From Nocardiopsis coralli (lineage in GTDB: Bacteria; Actinomycetota; Actinomycetes; Streptosporangiales; Streptosporangiaceae): a stretch of DNA of 64,000 bases. The number at the start of each line of letters is the position of its first letter. The stretch's first letter is position 1. A program made the translations under genes and the position numbers. Below the pieces are notes generated by a model. That model made no database searches and was not told the origin of the DNA. It saw only the letters and a list, made by a program, of their open reading frames with translations. Positions 37,156 to 45,976 of the stretch are shown here, one piece after another. The stretch covers positions 1-64,000 of the forward strand of contig NZ_JADBGI010000006.1 in the NCBI RefSeq assembly GCF_014892575.1, read 5' to 3'.

Positions 37156-37216
37156 CTGTTCCTCCGAACAGAGCTGTGCCCCGGAGGTTTGCTCGACGGG
37201 GTGTGCACGAGCTCTG
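37156..37216 (-). promoter_or_regulatory. Attenuator-like leader of the ABC-F gene
   Basis: Directly before the ATG, CTGTTC (37156-37161) and GAACAG (37166-37171) pair and leave the Shine-Dalgarno bases in the 4-nt loop. Upstream, AGCTCTG (37210-37216) can pair with CAGAGCT (37169-37175), and inside that CGGGG (37197-37201) with CCCCG (37179-37183). The two structures share bases 37169-37171, so they compete at the edge. This is how drug-inducible leaders of erm and ABC-F genes are built. Confidence 0.65.
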
Positions 37217-37237
37217 CGAGCCGACGGTCGGCCCCGG

Positions 37238-37255
37238 TCAGCGGGGCCAGGACAT
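37238..37255 (-). CDS. Five-codon leader peptide MSWPR
   Basis: ATG 37255 opens MSWPR followed by TGA, 82 nt before the ABC-F start on the same strand. CCCCG and CGGGG around the stop can form a small hairpin. Ribosome stalling on such a peptide could switch the downstream structures. No strong ribosome site precedes it, so the call rests on position. The stretch 37256-37490 holds a TAGAGT -10 candidate (minus strand, 37337-37342), purine runs and no other gene. Confidence 0.45.
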   Translation of the reverse strand: MSWPR

Positions 37256-37490
37256 GCGTCGTGCACCCGCGGCCACGTGGTCGTGTTGGCGGGCGCTGCG
37301 GCTCTGATCAGAGGAAGAGAGGAAGATGCACGGCTCCACTCTACGCGCCCGCCCCCGACCCGGACCTGTGCGATCGGCCATACCGTCCCGCAGGGAAGGC
37401 CCCGGTCCCGTTGCCGGTTGACCTGACCGGAGCCCGGTCCCGTTTGTCAGGAGGACGGTCATCAGCACACCCACCCCGGCCGACGCGCGG

Positions 37491-38354
37491 ATGCATGACA
37501 CCACCGTCGCCTCGGCCCACGAACGCGCACAGGATCCCGCCAACGGCTGGCGCGGCGAGGCGCTCGACCTCGACGCCTACCTCGCACGCATCGGATACGA
37601 CGGTCCGCTCCGCCCCGACGCCGCAACCCTGGCCGCCGTGCACCGGGCCCACACCGGCGCCATCGCCTTCGAGAACGCCGACCTCATGCTGGACCGGCCG
37701 ATCTCCCTGGAGGTCGAGGACCTGCAGGCCAAGCTGGTCGACCGCAGGCGCGGCGGTTACTGCTACGAACAGAACCTGCTGCTGGCGGCCGCCCTGGAGC
37801 GCCTCGGTTTCCGCGTGCGCGGCCACGCGGCGCGGGTCCGGGTCGGCGGAGGCGTGCGTCCCGCGACCCACATGCTGTTGACCGTCGACCTCGGCGACGA
37901 GGGCCGGATGGTCGCCGACGTCGGTTTCGGGGGCGGCGGACCGCTGGAGCCGATCCCGCTGCGCGACGGGGCCGAGGTCCGACAGGGGCGGTGGCTGTTC
38001 CGGCTGCGCCACGAGGGCGGTGTGGCCTGGGGTCTGGACACCGCCGCCGGGGCACAGTGGAACGACGTGCACGGGTTCACGGACACACCCTTCCTCCGCT
38101 CCGACTACACGATCTTCAGCCACTACCTGTCGACGCACCCGCGCTCGCCCTTCCGTCGGCGCCTGGTCGTGCAGCGCAGCGAGGACACCGTGCGCCACAC
38201 CCTCACCGGGACACGGCTGACGGCGCAGTACCCCGACGGGACGACGACCACCCGCGACCTGGACCCGCGCGACGTGTCCGCGGTGCTGCGGGACGTCTTC
38301 GGCATCGAGCTCGACGACGGCGAGGCCTCGGCGCTGGCTGCCGCCGCGGGATGA
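37491..38354 (+). CDS. Arylamine N-acetyltransferase
   Basis: A 287-aa NAT that moves acetyl from acetyl-CoA to arylamines or hydrazines. The catalytic triad is visible: Cys in RRGGYCYEQN near 87, His in ATHMLLTVD near 125, Asp in VADVGFGGG near 141. FENADLML is also conserved. The first in-frame ATG is 37491. However, the only good ribosome site, GGAGG (37450-37454), sits six bases before an in-frame ATC at 37461, which would add ten residues. The true start is therefore open. The gene lies divergent from the ABC-F resistance gene. Confidence 0.92.
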   Translation: MHDTTVASAHERAQDPANGWRGEALDLDAYLARIGYDGPLRPDAATLAAVHRAHTGAIAFENADLMLDRPISLEVEDLQAKLVDRRRGGYCYEQNLLLAAALERLGFRVRGHAARVRVGGGVRPATHMLLTVDLGDEGRMVADVGFGGGGPLEPIPLRDGAEVRQGRWLFRLRHEGGVAWGLDTAAGAQWNDVHGFTDTPFLRSDYTIFSHYLSTHPRSPFRRRLVVQRSEDTVRHTLTGTRLTAQYPDGTTTTRDLDPRDVSAVLRDVFGIELDDGEASALAAAAG

Positions 38355-38380
38355 GCACCGGCGGTCCTGCGTCCGGGCGG

Positions 38381-38415
38381 GACCGCCCGGGACCGCCCGG
38401 GGCCGCCCGGGGCCG
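38381..38415. repeat. 10-bp tandem repeat, about 3.5 units
   Basis: GACCGCCCGG occurs twice, then GGCCGCCCGG, then GGCCG, just after the acetyltransferase stop. The units can fold on each other and may act as a terminator or be slippage-prone. Confidence 0.7.
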
Positions 38416-38641
38416 ATGAGGGGCCGGGGTCGACCTGGAGATCTCCCTGGCTCCGTCCCTGAAAAACGGGTCGTGGTCCGGCCGCAGGGCCCGTGCCCCC
38501 TTCCGGGTTCCACGCATGCGGGTGGCACACACGTGCTGGTCACGGCCGGGCCCCGCCGTCAGGGATCCCCCCGAGGCCGGGTTGCGGGGCGCTCTGTGCA
38601 CCGCCGTTCGCGGCCCGGCGACCGCGTGTAGCTTCACGGCC

Positions 38642-40165
38642 ATGGCACAACGGGGTTCACGCAGAGGCACCGCACTGGTGGCCGGTGCCGTGGTCGCGGT
38701 CCTGCTCACGGCGCCGGCCGCGGCGGCCGCTGCGGCTGCCGAGGGCGGTTCCGACGACCGGCCCGGCAGCCTGGAGGTCGACCGTTTCGTCGAGGGCCAC
38801 ATCGACCGGCACGGGCTCGCGGGGGTGTCGGTCGCCGTGGTCCGCCACGGGGAGATCCTCCACGCGAAAGGGTACGGACACGGCTCCACCGGGGCCGAGG
38901 TCACCGCGCACACCCCGATGCCGCTCGCCTCGGTGTCCAAGTCGGTCACGGCCATGGCGGTGCTGCGGCTGGCCGAGGACGGCGACATCGAGCTCGACAC
39001 CCCGGTCGGGGAGTACCTGGACGGGTTCGACCCGGCCGACCCGCGCGCCGAGGAGATCACCCCGCGGCAGCTCCTCGACCAGACCTCGGGGATCACCTCG
39101 CACGGCCTGTTGAGCCCCGACCGCCAGGAGATCACCACGACCGAGCAGGCCGCGGACGTCATCGCGGGCATGGAGCTCGGCGCCGACCCCGGAACACAGC
39201 ACGAGTACCAGAACGGCAACTACTGGCTGCTGGCACGGCTCGTCGAGACGGTGAGCGGGGAGCCCTTCGGTTCCTACCTCGACCGCGAGGTCTTCCGGCC
39301 CCTGGGCATGGAGGACAGCACCTCCGTGGACACCGCCGACGCCTTCGCCGGGGTCGACGGTACGGCACCGGGCCACGTCGACCTGTACGGGTTCCCGGTG
39401 CCCCGCGAGGAGCCGCCCGACTTCGTGGCCGGCTCGGGCAACGCCGTGTCGACCGCCGAGGACATGGCCCGGTGGCTGGTACCCCACACCAACGGCGGAC
39501 GGTCCGTCACCGGCGAGCCGTTCGTCGGCGTGGACACACTCACCGAGGCGCTCACCCCCTCCGACCCGGCAGGGCGTTACGGGTTCGGCTGGCGCCACGT
39601 GCCGGGCGAGGGCCGGGTGGCGCACGGCGGCGCCCTGTTCGGCCACCTCTCGTACCAGACCGTCACCGACGACGGACTGGGCGTGGCCGTGCTGAGCAAC
39701 ACCCTCACCACCTCGTACGACACCGCCCAACCCCTCGCCGTGGGGCTGGGCGACCTCTTCGAGGGCCGGTCCCCGGAGAGCCCGATCCCCTACCACCGGA
39801 TCATCGACGCGGTCCTGGCGGGCCTGACGCTCCTGAGCATCGCGCTGGGTGTGCGCAGGCTGCGCCTGGCCGGCGTCTGGGCCGAGCGGCACTCCGACCG
39901 GCCCACCTGGCGGCTCGCCCTCCGGCTCGCGCCCCGCCTCCTCCCGACCCTGCTCGCCTGCGGTTTCGCGGCGGCCGCGGTCGCAGGCGTGGCCGTCGTC
40001 GGCGCCTCGCCCCGGACCGTGGCCGCCATCGCCGCGGGGACGTTCTGGCCGCCGTCGTTCACGGTGTGGATGGTGGTCGCGGCGGCGTTCGGCCTCGCGA
40101 CGGTCGCGCTCCGGGTGCACCGCCTGCGCAGCGCCCGGTCGCAGGAACCGTCCCCGGAGGGCTGA
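38642..40165 (+). CDS. Secreted, membrane-anchored beta-lactamase-family serine hydrolase
   Basis: A 507-aa protein. The signal peptide occupies about 1-33 and ends in an Ala run. The class C/DD-peptidase-like domain (about 40-365) has SxxK as SVSK near 99, YxN as YQN near 190, and HGG near 325. Three hydrophobic segments follow (about 380-495), anchoring the C-terminus. This layout matches Pbp4*/EstB-type hydrolases with unknown substrate. ATG 38642 begins the signal peptide. Confidence 0.9.
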   Translation: MAQRGSRRGTALVAGAVVAVLLTAPAAAAAAAAEGGSDDRPGSLEVDRFVEGHIDRHGLAGVSVAVVRHGEILHAKGYGHGSTGAEVTAHTPMPLASVSKSVTAMAVLRLAEDGDIELDTPVGEYLDGFDPADPRAEEITPRQLLDQTSGITSHGLLSPDRQEITTTEQAADVIAGMELGADPGTQHEYQNGNYWLLARLVETVSGEPFGSYLDREVFRPLGMEDSTSVDTADAFAGVDGTAPGHVDLYGFPVPREEPPDFVAGSGNAVSTAEDMARWLVPHTNGGRSVTGEPFVGVDTLTEALTPSDPAGRYGFGWRHVPGEGRVAHGGALFGHLSYQTVTDDGLGVAVLSNTLTTSYDTAQPLAVGLGDLFEGRSPESPIPYHRIIDAVLAGLTLLSIALGVRRLRLAGVWAERHSDRPTWRLALRLAPRLLPTLLACGFAAAAVAGVAVVGASPRTVAAIAAGTFWPPSFTVWMVVAAAFGLATVALRVHRLRSARSQEPSPEG

Positions 40166-40317
40166 GGGGGTACCGGCGCTCTCCGCCCCCGGGCACCGAT
40201 GAAAGACCGGCGAAAGAACGGCCCCCGATGCTGGTCCCAGGAGGAAGGAACCGGTCCCGGCGCGTGCGAGACCGTGTCGGGACCGGGCCACCACCGGCCC
40301 CAGCGGAGGGACCACCC

Positions 40318-41178
40318 ATGAGCGAGGACACACGCACCCCCGACACGACCGTGGACGGGGACCCGGTCTACGTCATGGCGCGGAACAGCGCGGAGACGCA
40401 GCGCCTCATCGACCAGGCCGCGTTCCGTGAGCCCCTCACCCGCCGCCTGTTCGAGGACGCCGGGATCGCCCCGGGCATGCGCGTCCTGGACCTGGGTTCC
40501 GGCGCCGGCGACGTGGCGTTCCTGGCCGCGGAGATGGTCGGCCCCACCGGCCGGGTTCTCGGGGTGGACACCGACCCGGAGGTCCTGCGTACCGCCCGCG
40601 CCCGCGCCGAGGCGGCGGGCCTGGACCACGTCGACTTCACCGTCGGCGACCTGCGCACGGTCGACCCGGGCGAGCGCTTCGACGCGGTGATCGGCCGCTT
40701 CGTGCTCATGTACCTCGCGGACCCGGCGGACGGGTTGCGCCGCGTCGCCCGGCACCTGGCCCCGGGCGGGACGCTGGCGCTCATGGAGGTCAACTGGCGC
40801 CCGGAGTCGATGATGGCCTTCCCGTCCACTCCGCTCTGGGAACAGCTCTGGACCTGGATGTGCGAGACGGTCGAACACGCGGGCGTGGAGAAGAACATGG
40901 GGTTCAAGCTCCACCACGCCTTCACCGAGGCCGGGCTCCCGCGCCCGCGGAGCACGTTGCAGGCGGCGATCGCCGACGGCGACGACACCGACGCGCACCT
41001 GTACGCGGCGCACACGCTCCGGGGCCTGATGCCGTTGATGCTGCAGTACGGCGTCGCCACCGAGGAGGAGGTCGGCATCGACAGCCTCGCCCGCCGGCTC
41101 CAGGCGGAGACGCGCGCGGCGGGCAGCATCCTCAAGATCACCGACGTCGTGGGCGCGTACACCCGCCTCCCGGGCTGA
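40318..41178 (+). CDS. SAM-dependent class I methyltransferase
   Basis: A 286-aa enzyme. Motif I VLDLGSGAGDVAF is near 56-68, GVDTDPE near 82, and motif IV-VI pieces FVLMYLADP and LAPGGTLALME follow. The C-terminal part (about 160-280) is helical and may bind the acceptor. The ATG follows GGAGGG. The stop lies inside a terminator stem. The acceptor is unknown. Confidence 0.85.
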   Translation: MSEDTRTPDTTVDGDPVYVMARNSAETQRLIDQAAFREPLTRRLFEDAGIAPGMRVLDLGSGAGDVAFLAAEMVGPTGRVLGVDTDPEVLRTARARAEAAGLDHVDFTVGDLRTVDPGERFDAVIGRFVLMYLADPADGLRRVARHLAPGGTLALMEVNWRPESMMAFPSTPLWEQLWTWMCETVEHAGVEKNMGFKLHHAFTEAGLPRPRSTLQAAIADGDDTDAHLYAAHTLRGLMPLMLQYGVATEEEVGIDSLARRLQAETRAAGSILKITDVVGAYTRLPG

Positions 41179-41203
41179 CGACACCCGCCACGTCGTCAGC
41201 CCG
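41171..41203. terminator. Convergent terminator overlapping a stop codon
   Basis: The arms 41171-41182 and 41192-41203 pair over 12 bp with a 9-nt loop. The left arm contains the methyltransferase TGA. It also closes the SDR operon coming from the right. Confidence 0.8.
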
Positions 41204-41216
41204 GTGGCCCCTCACC

Positions 41217-41951
41217 TCACGGCAGGCTCAGCTTCGACATCCGGCCGCCGTCGACCGGGTAGACCTCACCCGTGACGAAGGAGGCCTCCTCGGACGCCAG
41301 GAAGGCCGCGAACGCGGCGACCTCCTCCGGCTTCCCCGAACGGTCCACCGGGTGGATCCTCCCGATACCCCGCCGGAAGGCGTCCGGATCCGGCATGCCC
41401 TCGACGAACTCCAGGTTGAGGTCGGTGTCGATCCAACCCGGGGCCACGGCGTTGCACCGGATCCCCTCGTGCCCGTGGTCGACCGCCACCGCGCGGGTCA
41501 ACCCGTGCAGCCCGGCCTTGCTCGCGCAGTAGGCCGCGTGGCGGGGGTTGGAACCCAGCCCCTCGATCGATCCGACGTTGACGATGTTGCCCCGGGTCCG
41601 GCGCAGGTGCGGAAGCGCGGCCCGGATCAGCAGGAACGGGGCGGTCAGGTTCACCGCGAGGCTCCGCTGCCAGTCCTGCGCCGACATCTCCTCGACCGTC
41701 GCCTCCTGCATCATGCCCGCGTTGTTGACGAGCACGTCCAGTTGCCCGGCGCGCTCGATCACCTCGGCCACGATGCGGTCCGGGCTCTCGGGGTCGGTGA
41801 AGTCCGCGGGCACGGCGTCGAACTCGTCGTCGGGGCCGCGCTGCGCGGTGAGGACCGTCGCGCCCTCGTCCCGCAGCCTCCGGGCAACGGCCCGGCCGAT
41901 GCCCGACCGTCCCCCCGTCACCAGCGCGACCTTGCGCTCGAACCGGCTCAT
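41217..41951 (-). CDS. Short-chain dehydrogenase, last gene of the interrupted operon
   Basis: A 244-aa classical SDR. VTGGRSGIGRAVA binds the cofactor near 11-23; NNAGM near 83, Ser in VGSIEG and YCASK near 148-152 form the catalytic set. RNIVNVGSIEGLG and GEVYPVDGG are typical of FabG-like enzymes. Its ATG overlaps the stop of the next upstream SDR. It is the 3'-most gene of the operon that begins with the flavin monooxygenase at 55209, now cut by the transposon. Confidence 0.9.
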   Translation of the reverse strand: MSRFERKVALVTGGRSGIGRAVARRLRDEGATVLTAQRGPDDEFDAVPADFTDPESPDRIVAEVIERAGQLDVLVNNAGMMQEATVEEMSAQDWQRSLAVNLTAPFLLIRAALPHLRRTRGNIVNVGSIEGLGSNPRHAAYCASKAGLHGLTRAVAVDHGHEGIRCNAVAPGWIDTDLNLEFVEGMPDPDAFRRGIGRIHPVDRSGKPEEVAAFAAFLASEEASFVTGEVYPVDGGRMSKLSLP

Positions 41952-42682
41952 GCGACCGCCTTCCCGCCGTTGACCTCCACCAGCGCACCGCACATGTAGC
42001 GGGCCGAGTCCGAGGCGAGGAACAGCACCACGTCGGCAATGTCGCCCGGTTCGGCGATCCGTCCGAGGGGCACGGTCGCCCCCAGCTCCGCCACGGCCGT
42101 GTCGGGGTCGAAACCGCGTTGGGCGAAACCGCTGCGCAGCATCGGTGTGTTCACCTCGTTGGGGCACACCGCGTTGACACGCACGCCCTGCGGCGCGTGG
42201 TCCATCCCCATGCACTGGGTGAGGGAGGCCAGCGCCGCCTTGGTCATGGTGTAGAGGGCGTGGTTCGGTCCCGGGGCCTTGCCGCCCCAGCAGGAGGAGA
42301 CGTTGACGACCGCACCCCCGCCGTCCGCCGCCATCAGGGGGATCGCGGCCCGGCACAGGCGGAAGGGGGCCTCGACGTTCACCCCCATGGACAGGGACCA
42401 GTCGGCGTCCGAGGCGTCGGTGACGGGCCCTCGTGTGATGACGCCGGCGTTGTTGACGAGGATGTCGAGCCCGCCCAACGCGTCGCGCGCGGCCGTTGCG
42501 AGCCCGTCGGTGTAGGCCTGGTCCAACAGGTCGCCGGGCAGGTGGGCCTCGGCCTCGATGCCGCTCACGTCCCGGTCCGCCACGACCACCCGTGCGCCCT
42601 GGGCACGGAACCGTTCCACGACGACGGTGCCGACACCGCCGGCCGCACCGGTGACGAGTACGTTCTTTCCGGAAAAGCTCAA
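41948..42682 (-). CDS. Short-chain dehydrogenase, paralogous partner
   Basis: A 244-aa SDR. TGAAGGVGTVVVERF is the cofactor loop near 11-25, NNAGV near 82, the active site has Ser in VNVSSCWG, and Tyr-x3-Lys is YTMTK near 143-147. The start is TTG 42682, with GGGGAGG seven bases upstream and no other start in range. It overlaps the next gene (ATGA). The broken hydratase gene ends 20 nt upstream. Since the insertion its only visible promoter would be inside the transposon end or hydratase remnant. Confidence 0.88.
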   Translation of the reverse strand: MSFSGKNVLVTGAAGGVGTVVVERFRAQGARVVVADRDVSGIEAEAHLPGDLLDQAYTDGLATAARDALGGLDILVNNAGVITRGPVTDASDADWSLSMGVNVEAPFRLCRAAIPLMAADGGGAVVNVSSCWGGKAPGPNHALYTMTKAALASLTQCMGMDHAPQGVRVNAVCPNEVNTPMLRSGFAQRGFDPDTAVAELGATVPLGRIAEPGDIADVVLFLASDSARYMCGALVEVNGGKAVA

Positions 42683-42701
42683 ATCTGTACCTCCCCTGGG
42701 A

Positions 42702-42823
42702 TCAAACCACCTCGAAGGCGACGCTCCCCAAACCGGCGAAGCGCCCCTCCACCGTCCCGGGCCGATCCATGGGGACCGCGCGCAGGCAGCTGCCGGGCAG
42801 GATCACGTCGCCGGGTGCGAATT
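42702..42823 (-). pseudogene. 2-oxopent-4-enoate hydratase gene, 3' fragment
   Basis: This is the last part of a hydratase gene cut by the transposon. Reading from the target duplication it continues FAPGDVILPGSCLRAVPM and ends GSVAFEVV, the normal C-terminus of the MhpD/FAH-related family. Joined to 52057-52720 with one copy of GAATT it restores an unbroken 261-codon frame. On its own it has no start and should be silent. Confidence 0.92.
42819..42823. repeat. Target-site duplication GAATT, left copy
   Basis: GAATT directly abuts the GGGGT end of the left inverted repeat and is repeated at 52052-52056. Five-base duplications are the rule for Tn3-family insertions. Confidence 0.95.
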
Positions 42824-42877
42824 GGGGTGTCGGTAAGGAGCGTGTCACCAGGTGCCAAGTAACCCGCGAGTAACTTA
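42824..42877 (+). repeat. Left terminal inverted repeat
   Basis: 54 bp starting GGGGTGTCGGTAAGGAGCG. It matches the reverse complement of 51998-52051 at 52 of 54 positions; the differences are at repeat positions 20 and 28. GGGGT ends are typical of Tn3-family elements, though 54 bp is longer than the common 38. Confidence 0.95.
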
Positions 42878-42973
42878 CGGGTTCTCCGGACAACCAGCCC
42901 CAGCGCCCCGGAAGATCGTGGATAGCCGGGCGTACCGCTCGGCCAGGGACACGAGCGGGCAGGGGACGGTCGG

Positions 42974-45931
42974 GTGGCGCGTGATCTGGACCTGGACGAA
43001 CTCCTCGACGCCTTCACCCTCACCGCCGACGAGTTGAGGCTGCTGCGGAACAAGTCCGGGGCGACCCGGCTCGGGTTCGCGCTGACCCTGCGTTTCCTGC
43101 TCTGGCGCGGCCGGTTCCCGCGCGGCCGCGGTGAGGTGCCCGACAACGCCGTCGTCCACGTGGCCAGGCAGGTCAAGGTCGAGCCTTCCGAGATCGCCTT
43201 CTACGACTGGCAGGGGCGTTCGGCCAAGCGGAACCGCACCGAGATCCGCGAGTTCACCGGCTTCGGCGAGTGCTCGGTTCCCGACGCCGAGAAGGTCACG
43301 CTGTGGTTGGCCGAGAACGTGTGCGACCAGGAGCGCAACCCCGACCGGGTACGCCAGCGCCTGCTGGAGCACTGCAAAGAGGAGCTGATCGAGCCGCCGG
43401 AGAAGACCCGCATCGAGCGGATCGTGCGCTCGGCGCTGAGCCAGGCCGAGGATCAGATGATGGCCCGCGCGGTGGGCGAGGTGCCCGCCGAGGTCGTGGA
43501 GCGGATGCTCACGCTGATCGGTCAGGCCAGCGACGACCCCGACGAGGCGCCGGCGGCAGGGGAGGGCCCCGAGGTGTATGCGCGGATCAAGGACGCCCCG
43601 GGCAATGTCAGCCTCAAGACGCTGATCGCGGAGAAGACGAAGCTGGAAGCGGTGCGCGCTGTCGGGGTGCCGCACCGGGCCTTCGCGCGCCTCCCGGCCA
43701 CGATGGTGGCCGCGTGGCGGGACCGGGCCGCGGCCGAGGCTCCCTCGCACCTGCGCGGCCACCCGCACCAGATCAAGGTGTGCCTGCTGGGAGCGCTGCT
43801 GTTCTCACGTGAGCGGGAGATCACCGACACCCTGGTCGATCTGGTGATCTCGACCGTGCACAAGATCAACGCCCGCGCGGAGAAGGTCGTGACCGCCGAG
43901 TTCGTTCGCGACCTCAAGCGGGTCTCGGGCAAGGAGGACATCCTCTTCCGGATCGCCGAGGCGTCCGTGGGCTCGCCGGAGTCGCTGGTGCGCGAGGTGG
44001 TCTACCCGGCCGCCGGCGGTGAGCAGACGCTGAAGGACCTGCTGGCCGAGTTCCGGTCCAAGGGCACCAGCTACCGCCAGCACAAGCAGCGGGTGTTCAA
44101 GTCCTCCTACTCCAACCACTACCGCGTGGGGCTGCTCCAACTGCTGGACGTGCTGGAGTTCCACTCCTCCAACGACGTGCACCGCCCGCTGGTCAAGGCC
44201 CTGGAGCTGATCTGCCGCTACCGGGAGGTGGCCAACAACCGCCCCTACTACGACGCCGGTGAGCACGTCCCCGTCGACGGGGTGATCCCCTTCGAGCTGC
44301 GCGAGCTGCTGCACCGCACCGACCAGCGCGGCCGGGTGCGGGTGCTGCGCACCGTCTATGAGTGCGGGGTGTTCCAGAGCCTGCGCGAGCAGTTGCGCTG
44401 CAAGGAGATCTGGGTGGTGGGCGCGGACCGGTGGCGCAATCCGGATGAGGACCTGCCCGCCGACTTCGCGGACAAGCGCGTGGAGAACTACCGGAAGTTG
44501 AACCAGCCCCTGGATCCGGATGAGTTCATCGCGCGCCTGCGCGGCGACATGGTGACCGAGCTGGCCCACCTCAACGACGCGCTGCCCCGCCTGGGGTGGG
44601 TGGAGGTCGCCGAGCGCAAGGCGGGGGCGATCAGCCTGACGCCGTTGGAGGCGCGTGCTGAGCCGCGCAACCTGCGCAGGTTGAAGAAGGCGGTGCGCGC
44701 CAAGTGGGGTGTGGTCCCTTTGCTGGACATGCTCAAGGAGACCGCGCTGCGCACCGGGATGCTGGAGGCCTTCACCGGGGTCGGCACCCGCGAGGCCATC
44801 ACCACCGAGGAGCTGTGGGAGCGGCTGATCCTGGTGATCTACGCCTATGGCACCAACACCGGGCTGCGTCGGGCGGCTGCGGGCGAGCACGCCTACTCCG
44901 AGGACGACCTGCGCTACATCCGGCGCCGCTACTTCACCATCGAGGGGGCCCGGGGCGCCGCCCGCGCGATCGCCAACGCGACCTTCGCCATCCGCTCCGA
45001 AGCGCTCTGGGGGCAGGGGTCGACCGCGGTGGGGTCGGACTCCACGCATGTGAAGGCGTTCGACCAGAACCTGTTCACCGAGTGGCACTCGCGGTACGGG
45101 GGCCGGGGTGTGCTCATCTACTGGCACATCGAGGAGCGGTCGATGGCCGTGCACTCCCAGTTGCTGTCGTGTTCGGCCTCGGAGGTGCACGCCATGGTGG
45201 AGGGGGCGATGCGGCACGGCACCTCGATGAACGTGGAGGCCAACTACGTCGACTCCCACGGCCAGTCCGAGATCGGGTTCGGTATCACGCGGTTGCTGGG
45301 GTTCAAGCTGTTGCCGCGCATCAAGCAGATCAACCGGGTCAAGCTCTACCAGCCCGACCGCGGCGACCTGGAAACCTACCCGCTGTTGCGGCCTGCGATG
45401 ACCCGGCCGATCCGCTGGGACCTGATCGCCCAGCAGTACGACCAGATGATCAAGTACGCCACCGCGATCCGGCTGGGCACCGCCTCCACCGAGGCGATCC
45501 TGCGCCGCTTCACCCGGGCCGCCTCCCACCCCACCTACGCGGCGATGCTGGAGGTGGGCCGGGCCGAGAAGACCGCGTTTGCGGCGCGCTACCTGCGCGA
45601 TCGCGATTTGCAGTACGAGGTGGGGTCGGGGCTGAACGTGGTGGAGAACTCCCACGGCATCCACGGCGAGATCCTCTACGGCAAGACGGGGGAGCTGTCC
45701 TCCAACCGCCGCGAGGAGCAGGAGTTGACCATGCTCGCCCTGCACATCCTCCAGGCGTGCCTGGTGTATGTGAACACGCTGATGCTCCAGCAGGTGCTGG
45801 CCGAACCCGAGTGGGAGAACACGCTGACGGCCGAGGACCGGCGCGGGCTCACCCCGCTGTTCTCCTCGAACATGAACCCCTATGGCGACATCCGTCTGAA
45901 CATGGGCAACCGCCTGGCCCTGGGTGGATGA
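42974..45931 (+). CDS. tnpA: Tn3-family transposase TnpA
   Basis: A 985-aa DDE transposase, normal family length. The N-terminal half binds the terminal repeats (DUF4158-like, about 1-160). The catalytic acidic residues are visible in GSDSTHVKAF near 688, NYVDSHGQSE near 758 and the Glu of NRREEQELT near 914. GTG 42974 is the first plausible start after the left repeat, following GGGGAC. It reads inward from the left end, away from the right-end recombinase. No frameshift or stop is present, so it should be active. Confidence 0.96.
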   Translation: MARDLDLDELLDAFTLTADELRLLRNKSGATRLGFALTLRFLLWRGRFPRGRGEVPDNAVVHVARQVKVEPSEIAFYDWQGRSAKRNRTEIREFTGFGECSVPDAEKVTLWLAENVCDQERNPDRVRQRLLEHCKEELIEPPEKTRIERIVRSALSQAEDQMMARAVGEVPAEVVERMLTLIGQASDDPDEAPAAGEGPEVYARIKDAPGNVSLKTLIAEKTKLEAVRAVGVPHRAFARLPATMVAAWRDRAAAEAPSHLRGHPHQIKVCLLGALLFSREREITDTLVDLVISTVHKINARAEKVVTAEFVRDLKRVSGKEDILFRIAEASVGSPESLVREVVYPAAGGEQTLKDLLAEFRSKGTSYRQHKQRVFKSSYSNHYRVGLLQLLDVLEFHSSNDVHRPLVKALELICRYREVANNRPYYDAGEHVPVDGVIPFELRELLHRTDQRGRVRVLRTVYECGVFQSLREQLRCKEIWVVGADRWRNPDEDLPADFADKRVENYRKLNQPLDPDEFIARLRGDMVTELAHLNDALPRLGWVEVAERKAGAISLTPLEARAEPRNLRRLKKAVRAKWGVVPLLDMLKETALRTGMLEAFTGVGTREAITTEELWERLILVIYAYGTNTGLRRAAAGEHAYSEDDLRYIRRRYFTIEGARGAARAIANATFAIRSEALWGQGSTAVGSDSTHVKAFDQNLFTEWHSRYGGRGVLIYWHIEERSMAVHSQLLSCSASEVHAMVEGAMRHGTSMNVEANYVDSHGQSEIGFGITRLLGFKLLPRIKQINRVKLYQPDRGDLETYPLLRPAMTRPIRWDLIAQQYDQMIKYATAIRLGTASTEAILRRFTRAASHPTYAAMLEVGRAEKTAFAARYLRDRDLQYEVGSGLNVVENSHGIHGEILYGKTGELSSNRREEQELTMLALHILQACLVYVNTLMLQQVLAEPEWENTLTAEDRRGLTPLFSSNMNPYGDIRLNMGNRLALGG

Positions 45932-45976
45932 GACCGAGACGGTGTCCGGACCGGGTGCGGGAACCGGTGGGTGTGC

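Noticed and set aside
42974..43000. Serine resolvase or separate res site beside tnpA
   Set aside because: No serine-recombinase gene was found in the element; the space between the left repeat and tnpA lacks repeats. The tyrosine recombinase at the right end fills this role.
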